NCBI RefSeq assembly: GCF_018449435.1
Contig: NZ_JAHCMU010000012.1
Location: 1 to 64,000 of the forward strand
Source: Flagellimonas sp. 389
Lineage (GTDB): Bacteria; Bacteroidota; Bacteroidia; Flavobacteriales; Flavobacteriaceae
Length of the DNA: 64,000 nt
Direction: 5' to 3'
Shown here one piece after another: positions 17,625-26,653 of this stretch (position 1 is its first letter; every line of letters begins with the position of its first letter). The notes under the pieces are model-generated. The model was not told where the DNA came from. It did no database searches and was given only the letters and a program-made list of their open reading frames with translations. A program made the translations under genes and the position numbers.

Positions 17625-18763
17625 TGGTTACCAAACAAAAAATACAACTTAACGCCATTGAGGATGCCATTGAAGACATCAGACAAGGGAAGGTCATCAT
17701 TGTTGTAGATGATGAAAACAGGGAAAATGAAGGGGATTTTTTAGCTGCAGCCGAGCTGATAACACCAGAGACCATTAACTTTATGGCCAAACATGGTCGT
17801 GGTCTCATTTGTACTCCGTTGACAGAGGGAAGATGTGAAGAGTTGGGCTTGCACAAAATGGTAGTCCATAATTCCGATCCTTTAGAAACCGCTTTTACAG
17901 TCTCCGTGGATTTACGTGGAAACGGTGTCACCACCGGTATTTCGGCCGCTGACCGTGCCAAAACCGTATTGGCACTTACAGAAATAGATACCAAACCCCA
18001 CGAATTGGCCAGACCGGGACACATTTTTCCCTTGATAGCCAAAGAAGGAGGCGTACTAAGACGAACCGGACATACCGAAGCGGCCATTGATTTTGCTAGA
18101 CTTGCTGGATTGAAACCTGCAGGTGTTATCGTCGAAATCATGAACGAAGATGGTAGCATGGCACGATTACCAGAACTTCTAAAGGTTGCCGAAAAATTTG
18201 ATTTAAAAATTGTTTCCATCGAAGATTTAATTGCCTATCGCATGGAGCACGACAGCCTCATTGAACGAAAAGAGGCCTTTGACATAAAAACCCGTTTTGG
18301 GGATTTTAGATTGCGCGCATATAAGCAAACCACCAATAATCAAGTTCATATTGCCCTAGTACGAGGTACATGGAAGATCGGTGACCCTGTATTGACCCGA
18401 ATAAACTCTACGTTGGTCAATAATGACATGTTGGGTACATTGACCAATAATCCGGACGAAACCTTACAAAAAATGTTCGATGCGCTCAATGCCGAAGAAC
18501 GTAGTGCCATGATTTTCATTAATCAGGAAAACCAACATATGAATCTTCTTGGGCGTTTGGCAGAACTAAAAGAGCTCCAGTCAAAAGATGGCATTACCAA
18601 GGCACCAAAAATTGAAATGGATGCCAAGGATTTTGGAATAGGAGCACAAATTCTTCACGATTTGGATATCTCCAAAATCCGACTGCTTTCCAATTCGGGG
18701 AAAACCCGTCGTGTTGGTATGGTAGGCTATGGTTTGGAAATTGTGGAGTATGTGAATTATTAA
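17621..18763 (+). CDS. ribB: 3,4-dihydroxy-2-butanone 4-phosphate synthase with degenerate GTP cyclohydrolase II domain
   Basis: Converts ribulose 5-phosphate to 3,4-dihydroxy-2-butanone 4-phosphate for riboflavin synthesis. Residues 1-205 carry the RibB motifs VDDENRENEGDF, GRGLICTPLT, ADRAKTV, RPGHIFPL and RRTGHTEAAIDF. The C-terminal 170 residues are homologous to GTP cyclohydrolase II in fold but lack the three zinc cysteines and the GDxxxSxRCDC region, which reads VRGTWKIGDPVLTRINS instead. So only the RibB activity is likely, as in RibBX proteins. It overlaps the permease by 4 bp and the convergent aminotransferase by 4 bp. No FMN riboswitch precedes it. Confidence 0.9.
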   Translation: MMVTKQKIQLNAIEDAIEDIRQGKVIIVVDDENRENEGDFLAAAELITPETINFMAKHGRGLICTPLTEGRCEELGLHKMVVHNSDPLETAFTVSVDLRGNGVTTGISAADRAKTVLALTEIDTKPHELARPGHIFPLIAKEGGVLRRTGHTEAAIDFARLAGLKPAGVIVEIMNEDGSMARLPELLKVAEKFDLKIVSIEDLIAYRMEHDSLIERKEAFDIKTRFGDFRLRAYKQTTNNQVHIALVRGTWKIGDPVLTRINSTLVNNDMLGTLTNNPDETLQKMFDALNAEERSAMIFINQENQHMNLLGRLAELKELQSKDGITKAPKIEMDAKDFGIGAQILHDLDISKIRLLSNSGKTRRVGMVGYGLEIVEYVNY

Positions 18764-19953
18764 AGAATCCCTTTGATGGTTTCGGCCATTTTTATGGCTC
18801 TTTGCTGAACTTCAGCTTCTGTCCAGCCTATTTTAATTAAGCACGAAATTGTCCGTCCTATCCAATGGTCCGATTTTGAAAAATCACTGGCTTCATATTC
18901 AGGTAATCCTTGTTGTATGTCTTTGGGCAATTTTCCAAGGGATTTTTGTTCCAACAAATGCTCCCACTTTCTATAGTAGTGCCAATTATTGTTGTACCAA
19001 TAAAAACAAGCATCTACACCGTTCTCCCCTAAAGCTTTATGTGCTTTTTGGGTGATTTCTTCCGTGGGGAGAAAAAAGTTCAAGAATGAATAATTTTCAA
19101 CGCCACCTTCGGGAACTCTTCTAAAGGTAACTTCGGGTATTTTAGAAAGTGCATCTCTAAGAATTGTGTAATTACGTTTTTGTATGGCCAAAAATTCATC
19201 CAATCTTGATATCTGTGCCAGACCAACAGCGGCATTTAATTCAGAAATCCTAAAATTATAGCCTAGAAAAGGATGTTCTTCCGCTCCCCTATCATTGCCC
19301 AAATGGTCATGCCCGTGATCGGAGTACTTATGTGCATTTTCGTAAAAACGCTCATTGTTGGTGATTACCGCACCTCCCTCACCACAAGTAATCGTCTTTA
19401 CATAATCAAACGAAAAACAGCCTAAATCGCCGATACTGCCCAGTGGTTTTCCATAATAACTACCGCCTATTGCCTGACAGGCATCTTCCAACAACAGTAA
19501 ACCATGTCTTTCACATATTGATTTTAACGCTCCCAAATCAGCCATAGAGCCACACATATGTACAGGCATAACTACTTTAGTATTTGGTGTAATTGCTTGC
19601 TCAACTGCCTCTGGGCTTAAGGTAAGCGTATCATCAACATCTACTAAAATTGGTACTGCTCCTATTGCCAAAATGGATTCAAAGCTTGCGACAAAGGTAA
19701 ATGTTGGCATAATGACCTCATCCCCCGCTCCTACTCCCCCACTTACAAGAGCTACGGTCAAGGCCGCAGTTCCACTACTGCATAAATGGGCATATGATGT
19801 CTGCATTCTATGTGCAAGCGCCGTTTCTAATTCCTTGGCTTTCCAATGTCCGTTACGCATGCCATCAAAACCATAACGCATCAAAACCCCAGAATCGAGT
19901 ACGTCCTGTACCTGTTTCCGCTCGCTATCCCCAAAAAGTTCAAATCCCGGCAT
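18760..19953 (-). CDS. kdnA: DegT/DnrJ aminotransferase, probable KdnA (Kdo8N synthesis)
   Basis: PLP sugar aminotransferase of 397 residues. The start is ATG at 19953 (MPGFELFGDSERK); a longer frame upstream lacks homology. The PLP lysine is in FSFDYVKTITCGEGGAV, and HDH appears in KYSDHGHDHLGNDRGAE. The phrases HMCGSMA, DACQAIGGSYYGKPLGSIGD and CFYWYNNNWHYYRKWEH match what I recall of Shewanella KdnA, which makes 8-amino-3,8-dideoxy-manno-octulosonate (Kdo8N) for the lipopolysaccharide core. The partner oxidase gene kdnB is not adjacent. Family certain, KdnA assignment likely. Confidence 0.8.
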   Translation of the reverse strand: MPGFELFGDSERKQVQDVLDSGVLMRYGFDGMRNGHWKAKELETALAHRMQTSYAHLCSSGTAALTVALVSGGVGAGDEVIMPTFTFVASFESILAIGAVPILVDVDDTLTLSPEAVEQAITPNTKVVMPVHMCGSMADLGALKSICERHGLLLLEDACQAIGGSYYGKPLGSIGDLGCFSFDYVKTITCGEGGAVITNNERFYENAHKYSDHGHDHLGNDRGAEEHPFLGYNFRISELNAAVGLAQISRLDEFLAIQKRNYTILRDALSKIPEVTFRRVPEGGVENYSFLNFFLPTEEITQKAHKALGENGVDACFYWYNNNWHYYRKWEHLLEQKSLGKLPKDIQQGLPEYEASDFSKSDHWIGRTISCLIKIGWTEAEVQQRAIKMAETIKGIL

Positions 19954-19982
19954 TCTTATTTTATTTTTTAGATTATTATCCG

Positions 19983-20738
19983 CTATGTAAAAAACCATAG
20001 TTTGATGGCCATGGCAACTACCATTACAATCAAGAAGGTTTTTATAAACCCATCTCCTTTTTTGACAGAGAATCGACTTGCTATCCAAGCACCCGTGCCG
20101 TTCCCAATTGCTAAAATAAACCCTAGTTTCCAATTTACCTTATCGTTTAAGGCAAATACAGCCAATGCCGCCAACATGTAAATGAAGACCACTACGACCT
20201 TGGTCGCATTTGCCCTTACCAAATTCATTCTGTTTACAAAGTGCATGAAAAGAATCATCAAAAATCCTAATCCTGCATTTATAAATCCTCCATATATTCC
20301 AAAAAAGAAGAAAACGATTATACTCAGCCATAGATGTTTCCCTGTAAGCCGTTCTTGCATTTCCCCTAACTTCATTTTAGGCTTAAAAATGATGATCAAG
20401 ACCACAGCCATCATAACTATTGCTAGAATTCTATTAAAAGTTTCGCCTTTGATATCCACAGCGATTTCTGCGCCTATAATCGACCCTATAAACGCCGAGA
20501 TACCCAAATAGATGTTAAATGGGTAAGTAGAAACCCCTTTACTTTTAAAGCCAGCGGTAGCCAGAGCGGTCTGGATCACGATGGCTACCCTATTGGTTCC
20601 GTTTGCTACACTTGGGGGAAGTCCTAAAAAAATCAAGGTAGGCAATGAAAGTAATGATCCACCTCCCGCAATGGTGTTTATAAAGCCAACCGCAAACCCT
20701 ACAACTATTAAAAGTGCATAATGATACCATTGATCCAT
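19983..20738 (-). CDS. TauE/SafE family membrane exporter
   Basis: Inner-membrane protein of about 251 residues with about eight helices in two related halves. The first half opens with GFAVGFINTIAGGGSLLSLP, the family hallmark, and the second has GGFINAGLGFLMIL. Members export sulfite or organosulfur anions; the substrate here is unknown. ATG at 20738 puts the first helix directly at the N-terminus, while ATG at 20777 would add 13 residues. It is 29 bp upstream of the kdnA-like gene on the same strand. Confidence 0.83.
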   Translation of the reverse strand: MDQWYHYALLIVVGFAVGFINTIAGGGSLLSLPTLIFLGLPPSVANGTNRVAIVIQTALATAGFKSKGVSTYPFNIYLGISAFIGSIIGAEIAVDIKGETFNRILAIVMMAVVLIIIFKPKMKLGEMQERLTGKHLWLSIIVFFFFGIYGGFINAGLGFLMILFMHFVNRMNLVRANATKVVVVFIYMLAALAVFALNDKVNWKLGFILAIGNGTGAWIASRFSVKKGDGFIKTFLIVMVVAMAIKLWFFT

Positions 20739-20954
20739 GGGCGCAAAAGTAAACCCTAAAGTCCAATATCCGTACATCTTCGTAAAGTTTTCACCAAGTT
20801 AAAAATGGTGCTCACACGTATTTTACACGTACTATTATTTCGGAGTAAGTAGTACTAAAAATCCATTGGCATACTTCTTTTCCCAGTCTTAAAATAGTGA
20901 CTTTTTGACAAAAATAAAGAGTACGTCTAGACGTTTTTCATAAAAACATATACC

Positions 20955-22337
20955 ATGATGAGAAGTCCCATTTCTTTTTTTAGTTTGATTCTCCTTTTAA
21001 TTTCTTGTAGTAAAACAGAGCCCATAGATATTGATACGCCTCAAGGAATTACAGACCCACCTCCTGAAATTACAGCTCCACCTTCTGATACTTGTGAATG
21101 TGATCATCTATATAGTGATGTCTCTTCTGGTTTTATCGTGATCGATGGAGAAAAAGATGCTATTAAAGCAGGTGATCGAATCTGTATTAAATCTGGAACT
21201 TACAATAGAATCAGTGTCAAGAATTTAACAGGAAATGAGCAAGAGCAAATAGTTTTATCCAATTGTGACGGACCGGTCAATATTAAAATCACTTCAAGTA
21301 CTGGACATGGGATGACCATTGTAAATTCCCAATATTTTAAAGTTTTGGGAACATTGTCCAATGGTGTTTACGGATTTCAATTTTCTGGTGAGAATTATAA
21401 CAACACAGCTCTAGCCATCAACAACAAAATAAGCGATTTTGAAATTGCTTACATGCACATAGAAAATGTGGAACTGGCTATGCACATAATGAACAGGCCT
21501 GGATGTACATCTTCATCACAATATCCAGACTGGGAAGTGAAAAACATATACATTCATGATACGTCAATCAAAAATATTGGTAATGAAGGCATGTACATTG
21601 GGTACTCAAACTATCCAAAAGCTGTTGATTTTGAATGTGATGGAGTTGCCGTAAGTGCCTATTGCCCGCTTATTAAAAACATCCACGTTTTCAACAATAC
21701 CATCGAAAATTGTGGATGGGATGGGATGCAGTTAAGTTATGCGCCTGAGGGTGCCAAGATCTACAGTAATGTAATCAAGAATACAGGAACAAAAAATAAC
21801 CCTAATCAAAGAGCTGGCATTGTTGTAGGTGGAGGCACCAAAGGAGATGTTTTTAACAATTATGTCACTAAAGTACTTGGGGATGGTATCGATGTTTTTG
21901 GTATTGGGGATGTAAACATCTACAATAACATCATCGTCGATACCGATCATGGTATTTTCATTGGGGATAGGAAACTCTATAAATCCGATGCCAATTTCAA
22001 GGTTTTAAATAACACCATCATTAAAGCCAACGGAAATGGTGTTCGCATGAATCATAGAACCAGTCTTGCAAATGAATTTTCAAATAATATCATTGTTTCA
22101 ACTTTGCAAAATCCTATTTATTACGTAAATAAAAATACATCTGGAAATACAATCGAAAAAACTAATCTTAAGGTAGAAAATAGTAGTGCCATCCTTTTTT
22201 TGGATGATACTTACAATTTGACCAAAGAATCTCCTGCAGTGAATGCCGGTACCAACTTAACAGAATTTAAAACTGATTTTTATGGTAAGAATAGGGACGG
22301 ACAATTTGATATAGGGGCTATTGAATATCAGTTTTAG
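20955..22337 (+). CDS. Right-handed beta-helix lipoprotein
   Basis: Exported lipoprotein of 460 residues. The lipobox is LISC at about residue 18, followed by a Pro/Thr-rich linker. From about residue 60 it shows repeated strands with Asn and Gly turns (for example NIHVFNNTIENCGWDGMQLS and KIYSNVIKNTG), the pattern of pectate-lyase-like parallel beta-helices. The end, SPAVNAGTNL...DGQFDIGAIEYQF, is a common closing motif in such proteins. A carbohydrate-binding or polysaccharide lyase role is possible, but I see no decisive catalytic set. Confidence 0.8.
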   Translation: MMRSPISFFSLILLLISCSKTEPIDIDTPQGITDPPPEITAPPSDTCECDHLYSDVSSGFIVIDGEKDAIKAGDRICIKSGTYNRISVKNLTGNEQEQIVLSNCDGPVNIKITSSTGHGMTIVNSQYFKVLGTLSNGVYGFQFSGENYNNTALAINNKISDFEIAYMHIENVELAMHIMNRPGCTSSSQYPDWEVKNIYIHDTSIKNIGNEGMYIGYSNYPKAVDFECDGVAVSAYCPLIKNIHVFNNTIENCGWDGMQLSYAPEGAKIYSNVIKNTGTKNNPNQRAGIVVGGGTKGDVFNNYVTKVLGDGIDVFGIGDVNIYNNIIVDTDHGIFIGDRKLYKSDANFKVLNNTIIKANGNGVRMNHRTSLANEFSNNIIVSTLQNPIYYVNKNTSGNTIEKTNLKVENSSAILFLDDTYNLTKESPAVNAGTNLTEFKTDFYGKNRDGQFDIGAIEYQF

Positions 22338-22431
22338 TTTGAATTAATACTTATTGGGGCTTGAAATCAATAGAATATTCTATCCTTGGGCCAAAAGTTT
22401 AAATTAAACTATTTATGGTAAAAAGTAAATC

Positions 22432-22470
22432 AATCCAGTACTATTACATTTAAGTACTGGATTTTTTATT
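22432..22470 (+). terminator. Rho-independent terminator after the beta-helix gene
   Basis: AATCCAGTACT (22432-22442) pairs with AGTACTGGATT (22453-22463), followed by a T-rich tract. It lies about 95 bp after the stop codon. Confidence 0.85.
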
Positions 22471-22514
22471 TATATAAATTAAAAAAAGCCTTTTATAGAA
22501 ATGAAAAAGGTTAG

Positions 22515-22522
22515 TATATTTG
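22515..22522 (+). promoter_or_regulatory. -7 element of tRNA-Ser
   Basis: TATATTTG, a perfect TAnnTTTG match, ends 11 bp before the tRNA. A clear TTG at -33 is not seen. Confidence 0.6.
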
Positions 22523-22533
22523 CACCCGCATTA

Positions 22534-22618
22534 GGAGAAATGGCAGAGTGGTCGAATGCGGCAGTCTTGAAAACTGTTGAGGGTCACACCTCCGGGGGTT
22601 CGAATCCCTCTTTCTCCG
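22534..22618 (+). tRNA. tRNA-Ser(UGA)
   Basis: Class II tRNA of 85 nt. Acceptor GGAGAAA pairs with TTTCTCC and the discriminator is G. The D arm, the anticodon loop CTTGAAA with TGA at 22568-22570, the long variable arm and the T arm GGGGGTTCGAATCCC are all present. The 3' CCA is not encoded (GCA follows). It reads UCA and related serine codons. Confidence 0.97.
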
Positions 22619-22650
22619 CAATTGAGCACAACCTTGTTGTAGTATAGAAT

Positions 22651-22690
22651 AAAAAATCCCACCAAGTTTGCTTGGATGGGATTTTTTATT
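22651..22690. terminator. Bidirectional terminator downstream of tRNA-Ser
   Basis: A long stem, AAAAAATCCCACCAAG with CTTGGATGGGATTTTTT around the loop TTTG, has A-rich and T-rich flanks. It lies about 32 bp after the tRNA and can also stop minus-strand transcription. Confidence 0.88.
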
Positions 22691-22823
22691 TGATAGGTTA
22701 GTGCTATGAGAATTTATAGTGTAGGAGAGTAATATATAATTCTATTCAGGCTCAATCAAAAACAAAATTACAGCCGGCATCAAGTTGTTGAACCCAACCT
22801 GAGCGGCCGACTGTATCCTAAAC

Positions 22824-24431
22824 TCATTTTTTTCTTGTAATAATAAATTGAGCTGTTATACCCTTTTTAAAGTTTAAATAAGTGGTATCCGGAACATTAA
22901 GTTTTAAACTATCGAGTATAACGGCATTTATTCCACCTGCATTACCCAAACTTTCGTTGCCAAAAATACCATTCCAATCATATAATTCTCCTGAACATTC
23001 CACATAATCGGTGGCCATATTGGGCCTGTAGGGCTTAAAGGTGTATGATTCATTAATGGTATGGGTTTTATTGTCTTGTACATCAACAAAATTATCAGTA
23101 TCAACACTCCATGTTTTACCATCATCAATACCATTATCATTGATATCAAGACGTTCCCCTCCTACCCACATTTTTACTCTTAGTTTACCGTTAACTTCTG
23201 TATCAGAAGCTTGTGTACCGGTTATATTAACGATGGTTGCTAGATATTCTGGATAGGCCACATCACAATTTCGTGCTTGGTACTCCGTTGCCAACACTAC
23301 ATTGGCTGCAGGAAAACCTTCTTTTACATAACTTAATTTATAGGACAAAGGTGAACCAGGTGAGTCTTGGGAATAGTTACCGTCCTCGGCAATAAAATCA
23401 TATATTTTACTAAGGCTATCACCTCCAATGGTTTGGGCAGCACTAGCGCCAGAGCCCCCAATGATAAGGGCCTTAATATTTGATTTTTCCAAAATTTCCT
23501 TTGATTTAATGTCAAGCTCAAAACCCCCTTCCCTGCCTCCAGCGTCTATCGCCGCATTAAAGGCAGTTTCCACATCCGTTATACTCGATTCAGACTCCAC
23601 GGTATACAACACCATACGACCGTAAGTAACGGATGAAACATAGACTGGGCTTGTAGAGCCCAAACTTTCAATACTTGGGAGATCAGTAAAAAGATCGCTT
23701 GGAAATTCACCAGGGGAATCCAAGTCTATCGTAAAGTACTTTTGAATGAATTTGAGCACGTACTTTTTCTTGACCGTTGTAGTATTGAAATCAAAACTAC
23801 CTGAAATATCTTTGGTTTTATCCCGATAATTGGCACCAAGGCCTATGGATAATTGCTGCTCAGAATAGACTTGAAACTTATCAAACTCTAACTGTGCAGG
23901 AGTGGCACCTGTCACTTCAAGGCTGAGCAATTCATTAACACCTGCCCTAACCTCACTAAGTTTATTGGGATTATTAACAACTACACTGGTCTTTTTAATG
24001 TTATTCAACGAAATGGACATTGTAATTGGTGCACGATCTTTATTGATTCGCGCATATTCGCCAGTAGGGATGGTTTCCCCTTTTAACATTGACCCTGGAT
24101 ATATTACATCGGTAGTAGGGTCCAATGTGAACAATTCACTAAAGCCCGGTGCTCCCTTGAACGTTTGGGTGAAACATTCAAGTTCAGTTTCTCCTTCACG
24201 TTCGGGTTCGGTGGAAGTGGTCTCAACGATACCCGACTCCTCAGGCTGGTTAAAAGCACTTAGGTTGGCCACCGCCGAATTAAAGTCAGAAGCGTCATCA
24301 TTTGAAAATTGGGGTTTGGTGGGGTCATCAGGTGCGGGTTCATCTTTACTGCACCCATTACATGCAATAAGAATTAAGCATAGAATGGATGTATAGATAC
24401 CCACTTTAAAGAGTTGTTGATTTGTTTTCAT
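22824..24431 (-). CDS. Thiol-activated cytolysin family lipoprotein (CDC-like)
   Basis: Predicted pore-forming protein of 535 residues, exported as a lipoprotein (lipobox LIAC24, then NGCSKDEP). Core motifs of the cholesterol-dependent cytolysin fold are visible: DVIYPGSMLKGETI (about 108-121), SPVYVSSVTYGRMVLYTVES (domain 1/3 core), GGREGGFELDIKS, NIKALIIGGSGASAAQTI and LSYVKEGFPAANVVLATEYQ. The last 140 residues are not a classical domain 4, though they include ECSGELYDWNG, loosely like the cytolysin undecapeptide. Family members in Bacteroidota include the two-component CDC-like proteins of Elizabethkingia. No second component gene is adjacent. Target membrane unknown. Confidence 0.85.
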   Translation of the reverse strand: MKTNQQLFKVGIYTSILCLILIACNGCSKDEPAPDDPTKPQFSNDDASDFNSAVANLSAFNQPEESGIVETTSTEPEREGETELECFTQTFKGAPGFSELFTLDPTTDVIYPGSMLKGETIPTGEYARINKDRAPITMSISLNNIKKTSVVVNNPNKLSEVRAGVNELLSLEVTGATPAQLEFDKFQVYSEQQLSIGLGANYRDKTKDISGSFDFNTTTVKKKYVLKFIQKYFTIDLDSPGEFPSDLFTDLPSIESLGSTSPVYVSSVTYGRMVLYTVESESSITDVETAFNAAIDAGGREGGFELDIKSKEILEKSNIKALIIGGSGASAAQTIGGDSLSKIYDFIAEDGNYSQDSPGSPLSYKLSYVKEGFPAANVVLATEYQARNCDVAYPEYLATIVNITGTQASDTEVNGKLRVKMWVGGERLDINDNGIDDGKTWSVDTDNFVDVQDNKTHTINESYTFKPYRPNMATDYVECSGELYDWNGIFGNESLGNAGGINAVILDSLKLNVPDTTYLNFKKGITAQFIITRKK

Positions 24432-24744
24432 AACTTCTTGGTTTTTGGATTCAACACTTCAAACCTAGAAGAGAAAAAGGCCCATCCCTAATTTTTGGTA
24501 TGGACAAAGTATGGACAGCATGTATGGATATGCCCAAAAACCAGCATGGACAACCATATCCAATGAGAATGCTCCTATACCTTGTAAAGGCAACAAAAAC
24601 AGTAAATCAAATACTTACTTGATTCAAATATTAAGTCAGAAAACATAAGATTTTCATGGACAATAGATTTTTGACACATAGAATCTGTGTTTTTACAGAA
24701 ATATATATTATTATCTTGCTGAAAACCAATCAACCTCTTAGATC
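24432..24744. promoter_or_regulatory. Divergent promoter region with TATGGACA repeats
   Basis: This 313-base gap separates the cytolysin-like gene from the TPR regulator. It holds TATGGACA at about 24499 and 24510, TATGGATA at about 24523, CATGGACA at about 24545 and the inverted CCATATCC at about 24554. The copies lie 11-22 bp apart within about 60 bp of the cytolysin start, suggesting an operator array. No other gene is visible. Confidence 0.5.
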
Positions 24745-26640
24745 ATGAAATACCAAAGTTCCGTGTCGTTATTGCTGTTTCTTTTATTCTCGAGTATAAA
24801 TGCACAAAATCAAAAAATAGTGGATAGTTTAAAGAATGAACTTAAAAATGAACAGTTAAATGATTCCATTAGAACCGTAATTCTTACAATGCTACATGAG
24901 AGACTAATGTTTTCAAATCCAGAAGAAGCTAGAGGTTATGCGTTAAAAGAACTGGAGATTTATGAGAATACCGGACTGGAAATGGCCTATGGGTTGGGCA
25001 ATCTCCATTTAGGGGATTATTATTTCAATAAAAGTATGAATGATTCTTCTCTTTACTTTTATAAAATTGCCAAATCAAACTTTACAAAAAATAATAAAAC
25101 CAGAGGATTAATCTTTGTTAATTATACCATAGCCGAAATCTATAAATCCAGTGGAAACTATAAGCAAGCTTTAGAACTTTTTGAAGGGAGCATAGCCGAA
25201 ATCGAAAAAAATATAACTGATGAACCATATAAAAGCCAATTTCTCGCTTCTTCCTATTTGGCCATTGGTTCTTGTTATCTCGAAAAAGGAGATTTAAACC
25301 TTGCCTTAAGAGAATCCTTAAAGGCACTGAAATTATATGAAAAAATTGACGATGATGTTAGGAGAGCCGACGCTTTAAAACAGGTAGGAGATATTGAAAG
25401 TATGCTTAAGCATTTGGGTTCTGCATTGACTTATTATAAAGAGGCTCAGAAAATATATAAAGAATATAATGACAATATTTATGAGGTACGTGCCATAAAC
25501 TCCATTGGTGAAATCTATACAAAACTAGATGACCTTACAAATGCAGAAAGCAAACAAAAAGAAGCTATTGAACTGTCAAGAAAGTATAACGTTAAGGAAG
25601 TATTGGCCAAGGCCCTGCACGATTTAGGTCTAATTAGGATTCAAGTAGGTGAATTTTTGGAAGCTAGAGATTTACTAATTGAATCAAAACTCATTTCAGA
25701 ACAAGAAACACTGGAACTAAGAACAATTTATGCCAATCAAGCTCTATCAATGCTAGATTTTAAAGAGAAAAAGTATTCATCCGCCTTGAATAAAGTCGAT
25801 TTAGCTATAGATGTTTCGCAATCAAATGGTACTATTATCACCTTAAAAGATTTGTATGAATTGCGGTCGAATATATTGGAAAAATTGAATAATAATGAAG
25901 AGGCCCTTACCTTTTATAAAAAGGCTCAGAAAATTAACGATAGTATAACATCAATAGAAAAGGTTAGGCAAATAGAAGAGTTAAAAACAATTTACGAAAC
26001 CGAAAAAAAGGAAGTCGCCCTCGCTCTACAAGAAGAAGAAATCAAAACCCTTAACGAAAAATCTCGGGCTGACTCTTTACAAAAAGGACTCTATGCCAGT
26101 GGTATGGCCTCTGCCCTAGCCTTATTCGGATTATCAGTTTTTGGATACCGCCAGCGCATTAAAAAGAACAGAATTGCTAGAGAAAAACAAGAGGAAATCT
26201 ACAAACAGGAAATTGCACATAAACAGAAGGAATTGGCCAGCCAGACACTGCATTTGGTTCAGAAAAACACTTTTATCCAAGAGTTAAAAGAGAACCTGCA
26301 AAACCTGAAGAACTCTCCAGAAAAGTTCAAAGCGGAGTTTCGCCGCATCGTCATGCTCCTCAAAAAGGAAAACGCTTCGGACAAAGACTGGGAAATCTTT
26401 AAAACCTATTTCGCCGATGTCCACAATGATTTTGACCAAAAGTTAAAGACCCTTTATTCCGATATATCTGAAAAAGAGATTCGCCTTGCCGCCTTTCTTC
26501 GAATGAACTTGACCACCAAAGAGATTGCCGCAACGCTTAATGTGCTTCCTGACAGCATCTTAAAATCAAAATATCGCCTTAAAAAGAAACTGGGATTGGA
26601 CAAGGAAACAGATTTGACTTCATTTCTTAGTCAGTTATAA
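24745..26640 (+). CDS. TPR sensor protein with C-terminal helix-turn-helix
   Basis: Membrane-anchored regulator of 631 residues. A signal peptide (VSLLLFLLFSSINAQ) precedes about seven tetratricopeptide repeats (about 60-400), then a helix at about 445-470, a coiled coil (about 475-540) and a C-terminal LuxR-like helix-turn-helix with ISEKEIRLAAFLRMNLTTKEIAATLNVLPDSILKSKYRLKKKL. This architecture is common in Bacteroidota. The DNA-binding end is cytoplasmic and the repeats are periplasmic. It is divergent from the cytolysin-like gene and is its most likely regulator. Confidence 0.82.
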   Translation: MKYQSSVSLLLFLLFSSINAQNQKIVDSLKNELKNEQLNDSIRTVILTMLHERLMFSNPEEARGYALKELEIYENTGLEMAYGLGNLHLGDYYFNKSMNDSSLYFYKIAKSNFTKNNKTRGLIFVNYTIAEIYKSSGNYKQALELFEGSIAEIEKNITDEPYKSQFLASSYLAIGSCYLEKGDLNLALRESLKALKLYEKIDDDVRRADALKQVGDIESMLKHLGSALTYYKEAQKIYKEYNDNIYEVRAINSIGEIYTKLDDLTNAESKQKEAIELSRKYNVKEVLAKALHDLGLIRIQVGEFLEARDLLIESKLISEQETLELRTIYANQALSMLDFKEKKYSSALNKVDLAIDVSQSNGTIITLKDLYELRSNILEKLNNNEEALTFYKKAQKINDSITSIEKVRQIEELKTIYETEKKEVALALQEEEIKTLNEKSRADSLQKGLYASGMASALALFGLSVFGYRQRIKKNRIAREKQEEIYKQEIAHKQKELASQTLHLVQKNTFIQELKENLQNLKNSPEKFKAEFRRIVMLLKKENASDKDWEIFKTYFADVHNDFDQKLKTLYSDISEKEIRLAAFLRMNLTTKEIAATLNVLPDSILKSKYRLKKKLGLDKETDLTSFLSQL

Positions 26641-26653
26641 ATATTGGCTGGAT

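Noticed and set aside
19954..20133. N-terminal extension of the aminotransferase
   Set aside because: The extra 60 residues are not protein-like for the family and overlap the TauE/SafE gene; homology begins at MPGFELFG.
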